This document shows, one piece after another, positions 1 to 8,761 of a stretch of 62,248 nt of DNA. The notes below the pieces were generated by a model. It was not told where the DNA came from. It saw only the letters and a program-made list of their open reading frames with translations, and did not search any database. Numbering within the stretch: the stretch's first letter is position 1; every line of letters begins with the position of its first letter. Source of the stretch: JAXLYX01 sp046351215 (GTDB taxonomy: Bacteria > Myxococcota_A > Polyangia > Polyangiales > Houyiibacteriaceae); the NCBI GenBank assembly GCA_046351215.1, contig JAXLYX010000025.1, positions 1-62,248 on the forward strand. The letters are read 5' to 3'. The position numbers were made by a program, and so were the translations under genes.

Positions 1-874
1 TCGCGCGGCAATTCTCGAGGCATTCGGCCGGCGTCTGGATCTGGTACGCGCCCGCGCGGCGGACGGCGTCGAGGTCGTCGCTGCGCGCGAACGGGCTCGG
101 GACGCCCGCTTGCTCGGCCCAATCCGCGTAGGCGTTGAGGTCGTGCAGGATGTGAGGGCCGAGGCGGGCCCAGGCCGCGTCGGGATCCTCCGCGAGGTGG
201 AGGAAGAGCGCGCCTCCGGCCGCGCGCTTCCCCGGGGTCTTCCCGAGCCGCGCGCATTCCTCCTCGTAGGCCTTGTAGAGGCTCGGCAGGACCGGGACGT
301 AGCCGTCGGCGATCCGGGCCGCGCGCTTCGCCGAGGCGAGCGTGCCGCCACCGAGGAGGATCGGGGGATGGGGCTCCTGCACCGGCCTCGGCGTCACGCG
401 GACGCGTCGACCCTCGTACTCGAAGGGCTCGCCGGTCCATGCGCGACGGAGCACCGCGATACCCTCTTCGAGGAGGCGCGAGCGATCCCGGAGCTCGCGC
501 CCGAACATCGCGAATTCCGACGGCACGTAGCCCGCGGCGACGATCAGCTCGAGCCGTCCGCCGCTCAGGATGTCGACGATCGCGGCGTCCTCCGCGACGC
601 GGACGGGATCGTGGAGGGGAAGGACGAGCGCGCTCGTCCGGATGCGGGCGCGCTTCGTGCGCGCCGCGAAGGCCCCAGCCATCACGAGGGGCGAGGGGAG
701 GTAGCCGTCGTCCGAGCCGTGGTGCTCGGAGACGATCACCGTCTCGAAGCCGAGGGCGTCGGCCCATTCGACCTGCTCGAGCGCGGCCGCGTAGAGCGCG
801 GGGGCGGGCGGCGCGAACGGAGGCCGCCGGAAGTCGAAGCGCATGTGGAGGCGGAGGGTCGAGCGACGAGCCAT
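1..874 (-). CDS. LLM-class flavin-dependent oxidoreductase (3' end beyond window)
   Basis: This is a luciferase-like TIM-barrel monooxygenase that would use FMN or F420, with an unknown substrate. About 291 codons are visible. The N-terminus has the family pattern of a short beta strand, then WADALGFETVIVSEHH (strand 2 and the conserved His pair), and later a PILLGGG stretch. The gene runs off the window edge, so the C-terminus is missing. I chose the ATG at 874 over the in-frame ATG at 844 because a TGTACT hexamer lies 6 nt upstream, which fits a leaderless transcript. It is divergent from nothing visible; the spermidine-synthase-like gene lies upstream on the same strand, 76 bp away. Confidence 0.85.
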   Translation of the reverse strand, partial: MARRSTLRLHMRFDFRRPPFAPPAPALYAAALEQVEWADALGFETVIVSEHHGSDDGYLPSPLVMAGAFAARTKRARIRTSALVLPLHDPVRVAEDAAIVDILSGGRLELIVAAGYVPSEFAMFGRELRDRSRLLEEGIAVLRRAWTGEPFEYEGRRVRVTPRPVQEPHPPILLGGGTLASAKRAARIADGYVPVLPSLYKAYEEECARLGKTPGKRAAGGALFLHLAEDPDAAWARLGPHILHDLNAYADWAEQAGVPSPFARSDDLDAVRRAGAYQIQTPAECLENCRA

Positions 875-950
875 GCGCCGAGTACACCAGAGGTGCCGGG
901 CGGAAGGGCGTGCTTTCCGACGACGAGGCGATTCGCATCGCCCCGGGGCG

Positions 951-1628
951 TCAGTCGCGGACGCGCTTCTTCTTCGCCAGGTAGACCGCGTGCCTCGGCC
1001 CGCCACGGCCCGCGCGCACGCGCTCGACCTGGAAGCCGAGGGATTTGAGGCGTCCCTCGAAGGGGCCGTAGGGCTCCTCGGACCAGACCGCGTAGGTTCC
1101 GCCGAGCACGAGCGCGTCGCGCACGGCCTCGCAGGCCGACTTGCCGTAGAGGAGGTCGGGCTTGCCCTTCGGGAGCTCCTTCGGGCCTTCGTAGAGATCG
1201 ATCACGATCGCGTCGAAGGGCTGCTTCGCCGCGGCCCGCGCGACCGCGATCACGTCGCCGACGACGACCTCGACGCGGCGGTCGTCGAGCGCGTGGCCGA
1301 TGACGGGCGCGACCGGGCCCTTGCACCAATCGACGACGCGCGGGTTCAGCTCGGCGACGACGACCTCGGCGCGCTTCGGGAGCACGTCGAGCGCGGCGCG
1401 GAGCGTGAAGCCGAGACCGAGACCGCCGATGAGCACTCGCGGACGCTCGGCGCTCTCGAGCCCGCGGCAGCCGAGCACGGCGACCTCGGCCTCCGTGCGG
1501 TGGATCGCGCTGCTCATCAGCACGCGGCCCGCGTGCAGGATCAGGAACTCCGAGTCGCCGCGCTGGCGCAGCTCGAGCGGTCCCTCGGGGGTGTCGACTC
1601 GATCGACGACGAGGAAGGGGCGAGGCAC
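951..1628 (-). CDS. Spermidine synthase-like Rossmann methyltransferase-fold protein
   Basis: A 225-residue protein with the polyamine-synthase/methyltransferase fold. It has the nucleotide-binding loop GGLGLGFTLRAAL, the acidic strand-2 end VVVAELNP, and an IVIDLYEGP strand 4 where aminopropyltransferases have their catalytic Asp. It lacks the N-terminal beta-strand domain and the C-terminal gatekeeper region of true SpeE, so a related SAM-dependent role is as likely as spermidine synthesis. The start is GTG, 11 nt after the stop of the PP2C gene, so the two genes are probably one transcript. The physiological substrate cannot be told from sequence. Confidence 0.8.
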   Translation of the reverse strand: MPRPFLVVDRVDTPEGPLELRQRGDSEFLILHAGRVLMSSAIHRTEAEVAVLGCRGLESAERPRVLIGGLGLGFTLRAALDVLPKRAEVVVAELNPRVVDWCKGPVAPVIGHALDDRRVEVVVGDVIAVARAAAKQPFDAIVIDLYEGPKELPKGKPDLLYGKSACEAVRDALVLGGTYAVWSEEPYGPFEGRLKSLGFQVERVRAGRGGPRHAVYLAKKKRVRD

Positions 1629-1639
1629 GACGCCGTCGC

Positions 1640-2404
1640 TCAGGTGAACATGACGACGACGACGGTGATGTTGTCCTCGCCGCCGTTCGAATTCGCGCGG
1701 GCGACCAGGTTCTTCGCCGCGAGCTCGACGTCCTGGCCCGAGGCCACGACGGTGTCGCGGATCACGTCGTCGGTGATCATGCCGGAGAGTCCGTCCGAGC
1801 AGAGGACGTAGTAGTCGCCGGGATGCGGCTCGACGGGGAGCATGTCCACCGCGACCGAGTCCTGCATGCCGAGCGCGCGCGTGATGACGTTCTTCGGGAG
1901 CTCGTCGCGCTGCTCCGCCGTCATGTCCGGCATGACGAGGAGATAGTCGTTGAGCAGGCTGTGATCGCGCGTGAGCTGCTCGATCTGTCCGCCGCGGATG
2001 CGGTAGCAGCGGCTGTCGCCGACGTGGGCGACGTAGAGACGACCGCGGTCCTTCGAGTAGAGGGCGCCGACGACCGTCGTGCCCATGCCGTGGACCTCGC
2101 GATGCTTGATCGAGGCCTCGAAGATCTTGCGGTTGGCGAGCTTGATGCCCGTGACGAGGCGGTTCTCGTCCGGCGAGAGGTGCGGGTCGTAGGTGAAGGG
2201 CCAGGTGGCGTCTTCGACCGCGGTGGCCTGGAAGAACGAGGCGATCGCGTGCGTCGCCATCTTGCTCGCCACGTCACCGGCGCGGTGACCGCCCATGCCG
2301 TCGGCCACGATGAACAGACGGTGCTCCGGGAGGATGCAAAAGCTGTCCTCGTTGTGCTCCCGCTGGAGACCGACGTCCGATAGACCTGCAGCGATGAAGT
2401 TCAT
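1640..2404 (-). CDS. PP2C-family serine/threonine phosphatase (Stp1/PrpC type)
   Basis: Metal-dependent protein phosphatase of 254 residues, expected to be cytosolic and to reverse Hanks-type Ser/Thr kinase signalling. Diagnostic motifs run in order: SDVGLQREHNEDSF at the N-terminus, VADGMGGHRAGDVAS (metal-binding Asp-Gly), LYVAHVGDSRCYRI, ITRALG, LCSDGLSGMI and GEDNITVVVV near the C-terminus. All expected metal-coordinating Asp residues appear present. An in-frame GTG at 2419 would add five residues, but the ATG at 2404 fits the family N-terminus better. No partner kinase lies in the window. The downstream gene is the spermidine-synthase-like protein. Confidence 0.93.
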   Translation of the reverse strand: MNFIAAGLSDVGLQREHNEDSFCILPEHRLFIVADGMGGHRAGDVASKMATHAIASFFQATAVEDATWPFTYDPHLSPDENRLVTGIKLANRKIFEASIKHREVHGMGTTVVGALYSKDRGRLYVAHVGDSRCYRIRGGQIEQLTRDHSLLNDYLLVMPDMTAEQRDELPKNVITRALGMQDSVAVDMLPVEPHPGDYYVLCSDGLSGMITDDVIRDTVVASGQDVELAAKNLVARANSNGGEDNITVVVVMFT

Positions 2405-2468
2405 GCGATGGGAGCCCACGCCCGACCGAAACGCTCCCTTGTCGGCGCTCCCATGTCAAGCTGAGAAG

Positions 2469-3059
2469 ATGTCTCGTGTTCTCTTCCTCGGGCTCGTTCC
2501 GGCCCTCTCCCTCCTCGCCTCGTGCAGCGGCACGCCGGACCCGAGGACCGTCGAGGGGACGCTCGGCTACATGGCCCAGGCCGTCGAGGCCGGAGACGCG
2601 CGGATGCTCTTCCGCGTCGTCGACTCCCGGGCGCGCCACGCCATGATCTCGATCGTCGCCGACCGCCACCGGGCGGCCGAGCTCGTGCGCCGGACCTACC
2701 CGACCGATCAGCGCGACGCCGCGCTCGCGGCGCTCGGCGACGCCGCCGACGCGAGCGACGCCCCCGCTCTCTTCGCACATCGCTGCGGCGCCCCGTGCAT
2801 GCAGGGGATCGGGGCGCTCGTCGGACCGCCGGCGAACGTGCGGACCGCGGGCCAGGAGACGTTCGTGCGGACCAGCAAGGGCACGGAGATCGTGCTCTTC
2901 CGCAAGAACGCGGGCGATTGGTACGGTTTCGTCTGGCGCACGGCCGAGCTCGCGGCCGAGCGCGACCGCGCGAACCGGGACCTCCACGTGATCGAGGAGA
3001 ACGCCGCCACGTACGAGCGACGGCGTCAGCTCGAGCAGCAGGCTCCGGCGACTCCCTGA
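2469..3059 (+). CDS. Putative lipoprotein, unknown function
   Basis: A 196-residue protein that starts with a short signal peptide and a lipobox ending LLASC at residue 19, so it should be lipidated and exported. The mature part is helical and charged, with a VEGTLGYMAQAVEAGDA-like start and an RNAGDWYGF-type segment near residue 160 that recalls SnoaL/NTF2-like or DUF-type lipoproteins. A charged tail (ERDRANRDLHVIEENAATYERR) looks coiled-coil-prone. No enzyme motif is visible. The ATG at 2469 was chosen because it begins the signal peptide; a longer upstream reading frame has no support. The gene is divergent from the PP2C gene and convergent with the FHA-GGDEF gene. Confidence 0.72.
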   Translation: MSRVLFLGLVPALSLLASCSGTPDPRTVEGTLGYMAQAVEAGDARMLFRVVDSRARHAMISIVADRHRAAELVRRTYPTDQRDAALAALGDAADASDAPALFAHRCGAPCMQGIGALVGPPANVRTAGQETFVRTSKGTEIVLFRKNAGDWYGFVWRTAELAAERDRANRDLHVIEENAATYERRRQLEQQAPATP

Positions 3060-3063
3060 GGCG

Positions 3064-3978
3064 TCAGGGCGTGTGGACGCAGACGCGGTTGCGGCCGCCG
3101 GACTTCGCCGCGTAGAGCGCCTTGTCGGCGGCGTCGACGAGCGCCTCGGCCGTGAGCGCCTGCGACTCCGGCATGGCGGAGATGCCGACGCTGACCGTGA
3201 CCGGCATGCGCTGGCCCTGGAACGTGAACGCGAAGCGCTCGACCGCGCTGCGGACGCGCTCGGCGAACTGGTGTGCCGCCTTGCTGTCGAGGCCGCGGCT
3301 GATCAGCGCGAACTCCTCGCCGCCGTAGCGCGCGAAGACGTCCTCCTTGCGGATGGTGCTGAGCACGCTGCTCGAGAAGGTGGAGAGCACGTAGTCGCCC
3401 GCGAGGTGACCGTACGTGTCGTTGATGCGCTTGAAGTGATCGAGGTCGAGGAGGATCAGCGAGAGCGCGCTGTCGTGACGGAGCGCGTAGGCGACCTCGC
3501 TCTCGAGACGCTCGTGGAAGTACTTCTTGTTGAAGGCCTTCGTGAGCCCGTCGCGCAGCGCCGACTCGTACATGCGGCGCTGGAACTGCTCCTCGAGGTC
3601 GTCGTGGTAGCTGAACTTCAGGATCGTGGTCGTGCCGACCTGGATCTTGTCGCCGTCCTTGAGCGGCTGGAGCTTGACCTGCGCGCCGTTGACGAACGTG
3701 CCGTTCGTCGAGTTCAGGTCCTGCACGAGGACGTTGCCGTCACGCACGACGAAGCGCGCGTGGTGACGCGAGATCTCCGTGTCGGTGAGGCGGAACGCCG
3801 CGTCCGTGCCGCGACCGATGTCGCCGCCGTCGCCGACCTTGAACATCTCGCCGACGTTCGGGCCCGCGATGACGATCACGTACGCCTGCTCGGGGCCCCG
3901 CCCCGTCGGCGCACTGACGATCTGCACGCGCTCGCCTACGACCGTGCGCTCGTCGCTGAACTCGTCGTCACCTGCCAT
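3064..3978 (-). CDS. FHA-GGDEF diguanylate cyclase
   Basis: A 304-residue soluble protein with an N-terminal FHA domain (about residues 30-125) and a C-terminal GGDEF domain (about 140-300). FHA phosphothreonine-binding features are visible as GRGTDAAFRL, SRHHARF and NSTNGTFVNG. The cyclase active site reads RYGGEEFALI, and an RKED inhibitory site sits exactly five residues before GGEEF, so product inhibition by c-di-GMP is expected. The FHA domain suggests activation by a Ser/Thr kinase, and the PP2C phosphatase gene lies only 0.7 kb away. I chose the ATG at 3978; a GTG at 3993 would add five residues. The 3' end is convergent with the lipoprotein gene, 4 nt apart. Confidence 0.95.
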   Translation of the reverse strand: MAGDDEFSDERTVVGERVQIVSAPTGRGPEQAYVIVIAGPNVGEMFKVGDGGDIGRGTDAAFRLTDTEISRHHARFVVRDGNVLVQDLNSTNGTFVNGAQVKLQPLKDGDKIQVGTTTILKFSYHDDLEEQFQRRMYESALRDGLTKAFNKKYFHERLESEVAYALRHDSALSLILLDLDHFKRINDTYGHLAGDYVLSTFSSSVLSTIRKEDVFARYGGEEFALISRGLDSKAAHQFAERVRSAVERFAFTFQGQRMPVTVSVGISAMPESQALTAEALVDAADKALYAAKSGGRNRVCVHTP

Positions 3979-4017
3979 GGACCTGAGCTTCACGATAACC
4001 GAGGTCCGACGGATGGT

Positions 4018-6183
4018 TCAATCGCCGAATGATAGGGTGTCGGGGAGAGCCCCGAGGCCCTTCGACGGCTCCCCCGCGAGGGCCTGGTACACCGCGTGGT
4101 GCGACATGACCCGCTTCACGTAACGACGGGTCTCCTCGTAGGGGATCTCCTCGACCCAGCGATCGAGCTCGCGGGTGCGGGCGCTCGCGAGCCAGGCGCG
4201 CACGCGGCCGGCCCCCGCGTTGTAGGCCGCGACGATCGCCGGGAGGTCGTGGAAGCGCTCGGCGAGACCGCCCATCTCGCCGATGCCGAGGCGCACGTTC
4301 CACAGGGGGTCGAAGAGCATCGTGCGATCGAACTCGACGCCCATCCGGGTCGCGACCGAGCGCGCGGTCCCGGGCATGAGCTGCAGGAGGCCGATGGCCC
4401 CCGCGCGGCTCTGGGCCGAGGGATCGAACGCCGACTCCTGTCGCATCGTGGCGTACACGTAGGAGGTATCGACGCCGAAGCGGGAGGCGAAGGCGCGGAC
4501 CTCGCCGTCGTAGGGGCGCGGGTAGAGCGCGCGACGGGCCCAGGCATCGGCCTCGGAGGGTTCCGCATCGAGATCGATACCCGCCGCGCGGGCCAGGCCG
4601 AAGGCTCGTCCGTGATCCCCGAGCTCGACGTAGGCGGCCACGAGCCATTCGCGCTCGCGGCCGGCCGGGGCCGCGGCGCGGACCTCGGATTCGTGGGCCC
4701 GGAGCAGGGTCGCGGCCTCGTCGGAGAGCCCGATCGACGCGAGGAAGGCGACGGCCTCCGGCAGGCGCACGTCCACGGCGGCGGCCTCGGGCCAGGCGAG
4801 CCTCGGCGGCTCGACCCGGGTGCCGAGGGCGGCGAGTCGCTTCATGGAGAGCAGCCCGTACCAGGCGTGCGGGGTCTCGCGGGCGAGGGCGAGGTAGGTC
4901 GCGATCGCGGCGTCGCGCTCGCCGAGGCGCTCGCGGACCCGGGCGGAGAAATAACGGACCTCGGTCTCGACCCCGCGCTCGAGCGAGCCGTAGCGGACGA
5001 GGTGCGCGAGGGCCTCGCGGTAGCGCGCGTGATCGAAGGCGTCGTAGGCGAGGAGACGCTCGGCGTCCGCGACGCGTCCGGGGGAGCGGCGAGCGAAGGG
5101 CCCGGCGAGGAAGGCCTCGAGCGCGCGATGCGCCTCGGGCAGGCCTTCGCGGACGGAAAGCCACGCGGCGAGGTACGCGGCCTCGGCCGCGCGCGGATGG
5201 TCGCGATGCGTGCGGGCGAAGCGTTGGTACGCGGCGATCGCCTCGCGGTCCTTTCCCGCGCGGGAGAGCGCGCGGGCCGCGAGGAAGGCGTCCTCGAGGT
5301 TGCGGGCCCCGCCGACGCGCGCGGCCTCGGCGAACGCGGACGCGGCCTCTTCCGCGCGCTCGCGCGTCGCGAGCAGGATCGTGCCGCGCAGGTGTTGGTA
5401 GGCCGCGAGCGCGGCGGCCTCGCGCGGCCGTCCGAGCGCGTCGAGCTCCTCGAGGGCGAGGTCGTGCCGCCCCGCGTCGGAGAGACGCTCGGCCCGCGCG
5501 AGGCGCTCTTCGCGTCCCAGGCGGAGCGAGGCCGGATCGAGCGCGCGCAGGGCGGCCTCGACGAGCGCGACGTCGCGATGGGCCGGGCGCGCGAGGTAGG
5601 TCTCGCGGAGCAGCGCGACGGCACGCGCCCGATCGCCCCAGCGCGCGAGGGCGGATGCATAAGCGAGCCGTGCGGCGACTCCGTCCACGGGTCCCGCGTC
5701 CTCGCGTACGACCGCTTCGAGCTCGCGGAGGGCGGCCTCCCGCTCGCCGAGCTCGAGGGCGCACTCGGCCGCGAGCGCACGGGCCACGGGCGCTTCGCGA
5801 TCGCGCAGCCGGCCGCGCTCGACCAGGGTCGGACGGGCGTCGCGGCAGTGCCCCGTGCGCGCGAGGAGCGTCGCCCGACGGAGCATCGCCCGGCTCGCGA
5901 TCTCGTTCGGGAGCCCGGCGGCGAGGGCCTCGCCGTACGAGGCCGCGGCCCGCTCGTAGACGCCGCTCCGCTCCTCGAGGAACGCGCGGAGGTAGAGCCC
6001 GCGCGGGGACGAGCGCGCGGCGTCGGGGGCCCGGCCGAGCTCGCGGAGCGCGCCCTCGACGTCGCGTCGTTCGACCCGGGCCGCGGCCGCGGCGAGGGGA
6101 TCGTCGGCGCGCGCGACCCCGTCGGCCGAGCCGAGGAGCAGGCCGAGACCGAGCAGGATCGTCCGGGGGAACGACGGGCGCAT
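4018..6183 (-). CDS. Soluble lytic murein transglycosylase (Slt70-like)
   Basis: A 721-residue periplasmic enzyme expected to cleave peptidoglycan to 1,6-anhydromuropeptides. It has a signal peptide (ILLGLGLLLGSADGVARA), a long alpha-superhelical region rich in Ala, Arg and Glu with TPR-like repeats (about 30-560), and a C-terminal GH23 domain. The catalytic Glu is residue 583 in MRQESAFDP. It is followed by GLLQLMPGTA and AAYNAGAGRV, the expected substrate-groove motifs. Length and domain order match Slt70. The next gene on the same strand is the FHA-GGDEF gene 39 bp downstream. Confidence 0.92.
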   Translation of the reverse strand: MRPSFPRTILLGLGLLLGSADGVARADDPLAAAAARVERRDVEGALRELGRAPDAARSSPRGLYLRAFLEERSGVYERAAASYGEALAAGLPNEIASRAMLRRATLLARTGHCRDARPTLVERGRLRDREAPVARALAAECALELGEREAALRELEAVVREDAGPVDGVAARLAYASALARWGDRARAVALLRETYLARPAHRDVALVEAALRALDPASLRLGREERLARAERLSDAGRHDLALEELDALGRPREAAALAAYQHLRGTILLATRERAEEAASAFAEAARVGGARNLEDAFLAARALSRAGKDREAIAAYQRFARTHRDHPRAAEAAYLAAWLSVREGLPEAHRALEAFLAGPFARRSPGRVADAERLLAYDAFDHARYREALAHLVRYGSLERGVETEVRYFSARVRERLGERDAAIATYLALARETPHAWYGLLSMKRLAALGTRVEPPRLAWPEAAAVDVRLPEAVAFLASIGLSDEAATLLRAHESEVRAAAPAGREREWLVAAYVELGDHGRAFGLARAAGIDLDAEPSEADAWARRALYPRPYDGEVRAFASRFGVDTSYVYATMRQESAFDPSAQSRAGAIGLLQLMPGTARSVATRMGVEFDRTMLFDPLWNVRLGIGEMGGLAERFHDLPAIVAAYNAGAGRVRAWLASARTRELDRWVEEIPYEETRRYVKRVMSHHAVYQALAGEPSKGLGALPDTLSFGD

Positions 6184-6264
6184 GGCGAAGCTCTAGCAGG
6201 TCCGGGAGGCCGTCCGGAGGGACGGTTGGCGCGGCCCGACGCGATCCGCAATACTCGCGGCCGC

Positions 6265-6720
6265 ATGCGTGCCCTCGTCGCCGTCGCCTTCCTCACGGCC
6301 GCCGCCTTCGCCGGCGGCTGCAAGCCGCGCATCGGCGACGCCTGCTCGGTCTCGACCGACTGCGCCTACAACGGCACGCGCATCTGCGACGTGGCCTCGC
6401 CGGGCGGCTACTGCACCATCCAGAACTGCGAATCCGACAAATGCCCCGACGACGCCCTCTGCGTCGAGTGGCGCTACGAATACCCGCGGACGGCCGTGCG
6501 GTACTGCATGGAGTCCTGCAGCTCGAACAAGGACTGCACGGATCGCGGCGGCTACCGCTGCCTCCATCCGGACTCTCCGCAGGTGCAGGTGGACGGCGTG
6601 TCGATCGCACGCATCACGGACCTCTCCTCGAGCCGCCAGTCGAAGGGCTTCTGCTCGTACGTCTCGACGACGGAGTGGCCGGACGCGGGCCTCGACGCCG
6701 GAACCGACGCCGGGATGTGA
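6265..6720 (+). CDS. Small Cys-rich lipoprotein
   Basis: A 151-residue exported protein with a signal peptide ending in a lipobox (AFAGGC). The mature part has about a dozen cysteines arranged in short loops (GDACSVSTDC, NCESDKCPDDALC, MESCSSNKDC), which suggests several disulfides outside the cytoplasm. The tail WPDAGLDAGTDAGM is an Asp-Ala-Gly repeat often seen at the ends of myxobacterial surface proteins. No catalytic motif is visible. It is divergent from the transglycosylase gene, sharing an 81-bp intergenic region, and precedes the SDR gene on the same strand. Confidence 0.75.
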   Translation: MRALVAVAFLTAAAFAGGCKPRIGDACSVSTDCAYNGTRICDVASPGGYCTIQNCESDKCPDDALCVEWRYEYPRTAVRYCMESCSSNKDCTDRGGYRCLHPDSPQVQVDGVSIARITDLSSSRQSKGFCSYVSTTEWPDAGLDAGTDAGM

Positions 6721-6793
6721 GCGGCGCCGCCGGAGGGCGGGACGCGCGGATCTCCCCTCGGGGCGCGCCGGACGACCTGCTAGGCTCGCGCGC

Positions 6794-7624
6794 ATGAAGG
6801 GCAAGCTCTGCCTCGTCACCGGGGCGAATTCGGGCATCGGCAAGGCCATGGCGACGGAGCTCGCGCGCCACGGAGCCGACGTGGTGATGGTCTGTCGGAG
6901 CCGGCAGCGGGGCGAAGAGGCCCTCGCCGACATCCGCCGCGACTCGGGCAGCGATCGCGTCACGCTCGAGCTCGCCGACGTCGGCGACATGGACTCGATC
7001 CGGGCGTTCGTCGAGCGCTTCGGGGCGAAGGGACGCCGCATCGACGTCCTCGCGAACAACGCGGGCGTGTACCTGCCGACGCACACGCTCACGAAGCAGG
7101 GCCACGAGTCGATGCTCGCGATCAACCACCTCGGGCCCTTCCTGATGACGAACCTGCTCCTCGAACGCCTCGAGGGCGCACGCGTGATCACGACCTCTTC
7201 GTTCGCCCACAGCTGGTCGAAGCTCGACTTCGACGACCTCGGCTGCGCGCGCAGCTTCATCCCGCTGCGCCACTACGGGACGACGAAGCTGATGAACATC
7301 CTCTTCACGCGCGAGCTCGCGCGGCGAGAGGGCGGACGCGGGATCGTCGCGCATTGCTTCCATCCGGGCGCCGTGGGCACGGGCTTCGGCCAGGACGAGC
7401 CGGGCCTGCTCTCGGTCGGCATGAAGATCGTGAAGTGGGCCATGCTCACGCCGGAGCAGGGCGCGGACACCGGCGTCTTCCTCGCCACGTCGGACGAGGC
7501 CCTGAAGAGCAACGGCCAGTACTGGTCGAAGCGGAAGATCCGGAAGCCCTGGGGCGTGGGTACCGACGACGCGGTCGCGGCACGCCTCTGGTCGGCGAGC
7601 GCGGCGCTCGTCGGGCTCGGCTGA
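6794..7624 (+). CDS. Short-chain dehydrogenase/reductase (retinol-dehydrogenase-like)
   Basis: A 276-residue NAD(P)-dependent SDR. It shows the nucleotide-binding TGANSGIG loop at residues 9-16, VCRSRQRG after strand 2 (basic, so NADPH is likely), the NNAG motif, a TTSSFAH segment with the catalytic Ser, and YGTTK as the YxxxK pair. The overall form resembles the RDH11-14/WW-domain oxidoreductase group acting on hydrophobic alcohols or ketones. No RBS precedes the ATG, but a TAGGCT hexamer lies 7 nt upstream, which suggests leaderless translation. The substrate is not predictable. Confidence 0.92.
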   Translation: MKGKLCLVTGANSGIGKAMATELARHGADVVMVCRSRQRGEEALADIRRDSGSDRVTLELADVGDMDSIRAFVERFGAKGRRIDVLANNAGVYLPTHTLTKQGHESMLAINHLGPFLMTNLLLERLEGARVITTSSFAHSWSKLDFDDLGCARSFIPLRHYGTTKLMNILFTRELARREGGRGIVAHCFHPGAVGTGFGQDEPGLLSVGMKIVKWAMLTPEQGADTGVFLATSDEALKSNGQYWSKRKIRKPWGVGTDDAVAARLWSASAALVGLG

Positions 7625-7638
7625 GGTCCGCCGGACGC

Positions 7639-8739
7639 GTGGCGTACCGAGGCCCGAGGCGGGAGGCGTCCTGCGAAGGTCATTCGACGCGCGACGCGAT
7701 CGCGTGGTGCGGATGGTGCGGCCGCGCGATGTGCGACGAATGCCATCGCTTCCTCGTCGGAGGCGTGCCCGCCTGCGTGCTCTGCGCCCGCGAGATCGCC
7801 ACGCGGAAGCAGCGGCGCGTCTCGCTCGCCGTGGTGGTCGCGATCCTCGGCGTGGCGGCCTCGATCCGCACGTTCGTCGCGTGGCGGGGCAGCGGGGGCC
7901 TCGAGGGCGGGGCCATGGTGGTCGCCGTCGTCTTCGTCGGCCTCGCGGCGTGGATCGCGAGCACGGGCAAGGTCGGCGACGCGAGCGTCGACGTGAGCGA
8001 GCGCCCGCGCGGGGAGGACGAGCCGCCGTACGAGGTCGACCTCTCGGCAGCGAATCCGTACCGCGCGACCGCGCGGCGCGTCGTCGCGGCCGTCGTGCCC
8101 CGACTCTCCGGAAAAGCCACGGCGCTCGTGACCTCGGGGGCGCTCGTGCTGGCGGGCCTCGCGGTCCCGGCGAGCCTCGAGCTCCCGCGCTGGATCGAGA
8201 CCGAGGTCCTCCTCGGGGTCGTCTTCGTCGGCCTCGCTGGGGCGCTCGCCCTGCTCCTCTTCCGCGGCTACCGCGTGGAGGACGACCATCGCTTCGTCGT
8301 GCCCGGGCTGCCCTGGAAGGACGTCGACGCCGTCGGCGGCCGCGAGGACGAGCCGAGGCCGCTCGAGCGCGGCTCGAAGTCCGCGAGCGGCTGCGACGGT
8401 CTCTCCGGTTGCGGCGACCCCGGATGCTCGGGCTGCGCCGACTTCGGCGAGGGCGGACACGTGATCTTCTACGTCTTCTCGTTCGTCGCCCTGATCTGCG
8501 TCGTCGTGCTCGTCGTCGTCGGCGTCTCCTGGCTCCTCGTCGAGGTGGCCCTGCCGCTCCTCTTCCTCGCGTTCTACGAGATGATGCTCTTCGCCCTGCG
8601 GCGCGTGGCGAACGACACCCACGGCTGCGAGGGGAACGCGCTCCGTTCCGTCGGCTACGGGCTCTACTGGTCGCTGATCGCGGTCGCGCCCGTCGCGATC
8701 CTGACGATCGTGCTGCACCTGGCGATGGGGCGGGGCTAG
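7639..8739 (+). CDS. Membrane protein with N-terminal B-box-like zinc motif
   Basis: A 366-residue protein with a GTG start. The N-terminus (about residues 8-55) carries a Cys/His pattern C-x-H, WCGWCGRAMCDECHRF and PACVLCA. This resembles the B-box zinc finger found at the start of many bacterial membrane proteins. It is followed by one hydrophobic pair (about 60-110), another pair in the middle (about 160-215), a Cys-rich cytosolic segment (GCDGLSGCGDPGCSGCADF) and two or three C-terminal hydrophobic segments. The repeated Cys clusters suggest metal binding, but function is unknown. It follows the SDR gene by 14 nt and may be co-transcribed. Confidence 0.75.
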   Translation: MAYRGPRREASCEGHSTRDAIAWCGWCGRAMCDECHRFLVGGVPACVLCAREIATRKQRRVSLAVVVAILGVAASIRTFVAWRGSGGLEGGAMVVAVVFVGLAAWIASTGKVGDASVDVSERPRGEDEPPYEVDLSAANPYRATARRVVAAVVPRLSGKATALVTSGALVLAGLAVPASLELPRWIETEVLLGVVFVGLAGALALLLFRGYRVEDDHRFVVPGLPWKDVDAVGGREDEPRPLERGSKSASGCDGLSGCGDPGCSGCADFGEGGHVIFYVFSFVALICVVVLVVVGVSWLLVEVALPLLFLAFYEMMLFALRRVANDTHGCEGNALRSVGYGLYWSLIAVAPVAILTIVLHLAMGRG

Positions 8740-8761
8740 GCCGGAGCCCGCGGTCGCGCGA

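Noticed and set aside
4096..6720. 874-codon plus-strand frame across the transglycosylase gene
   Set aside because: It runs antisense through Slt and has no motif; only the last 152 codons (6265-6720) are a real lipoprotein with a signal peptide.
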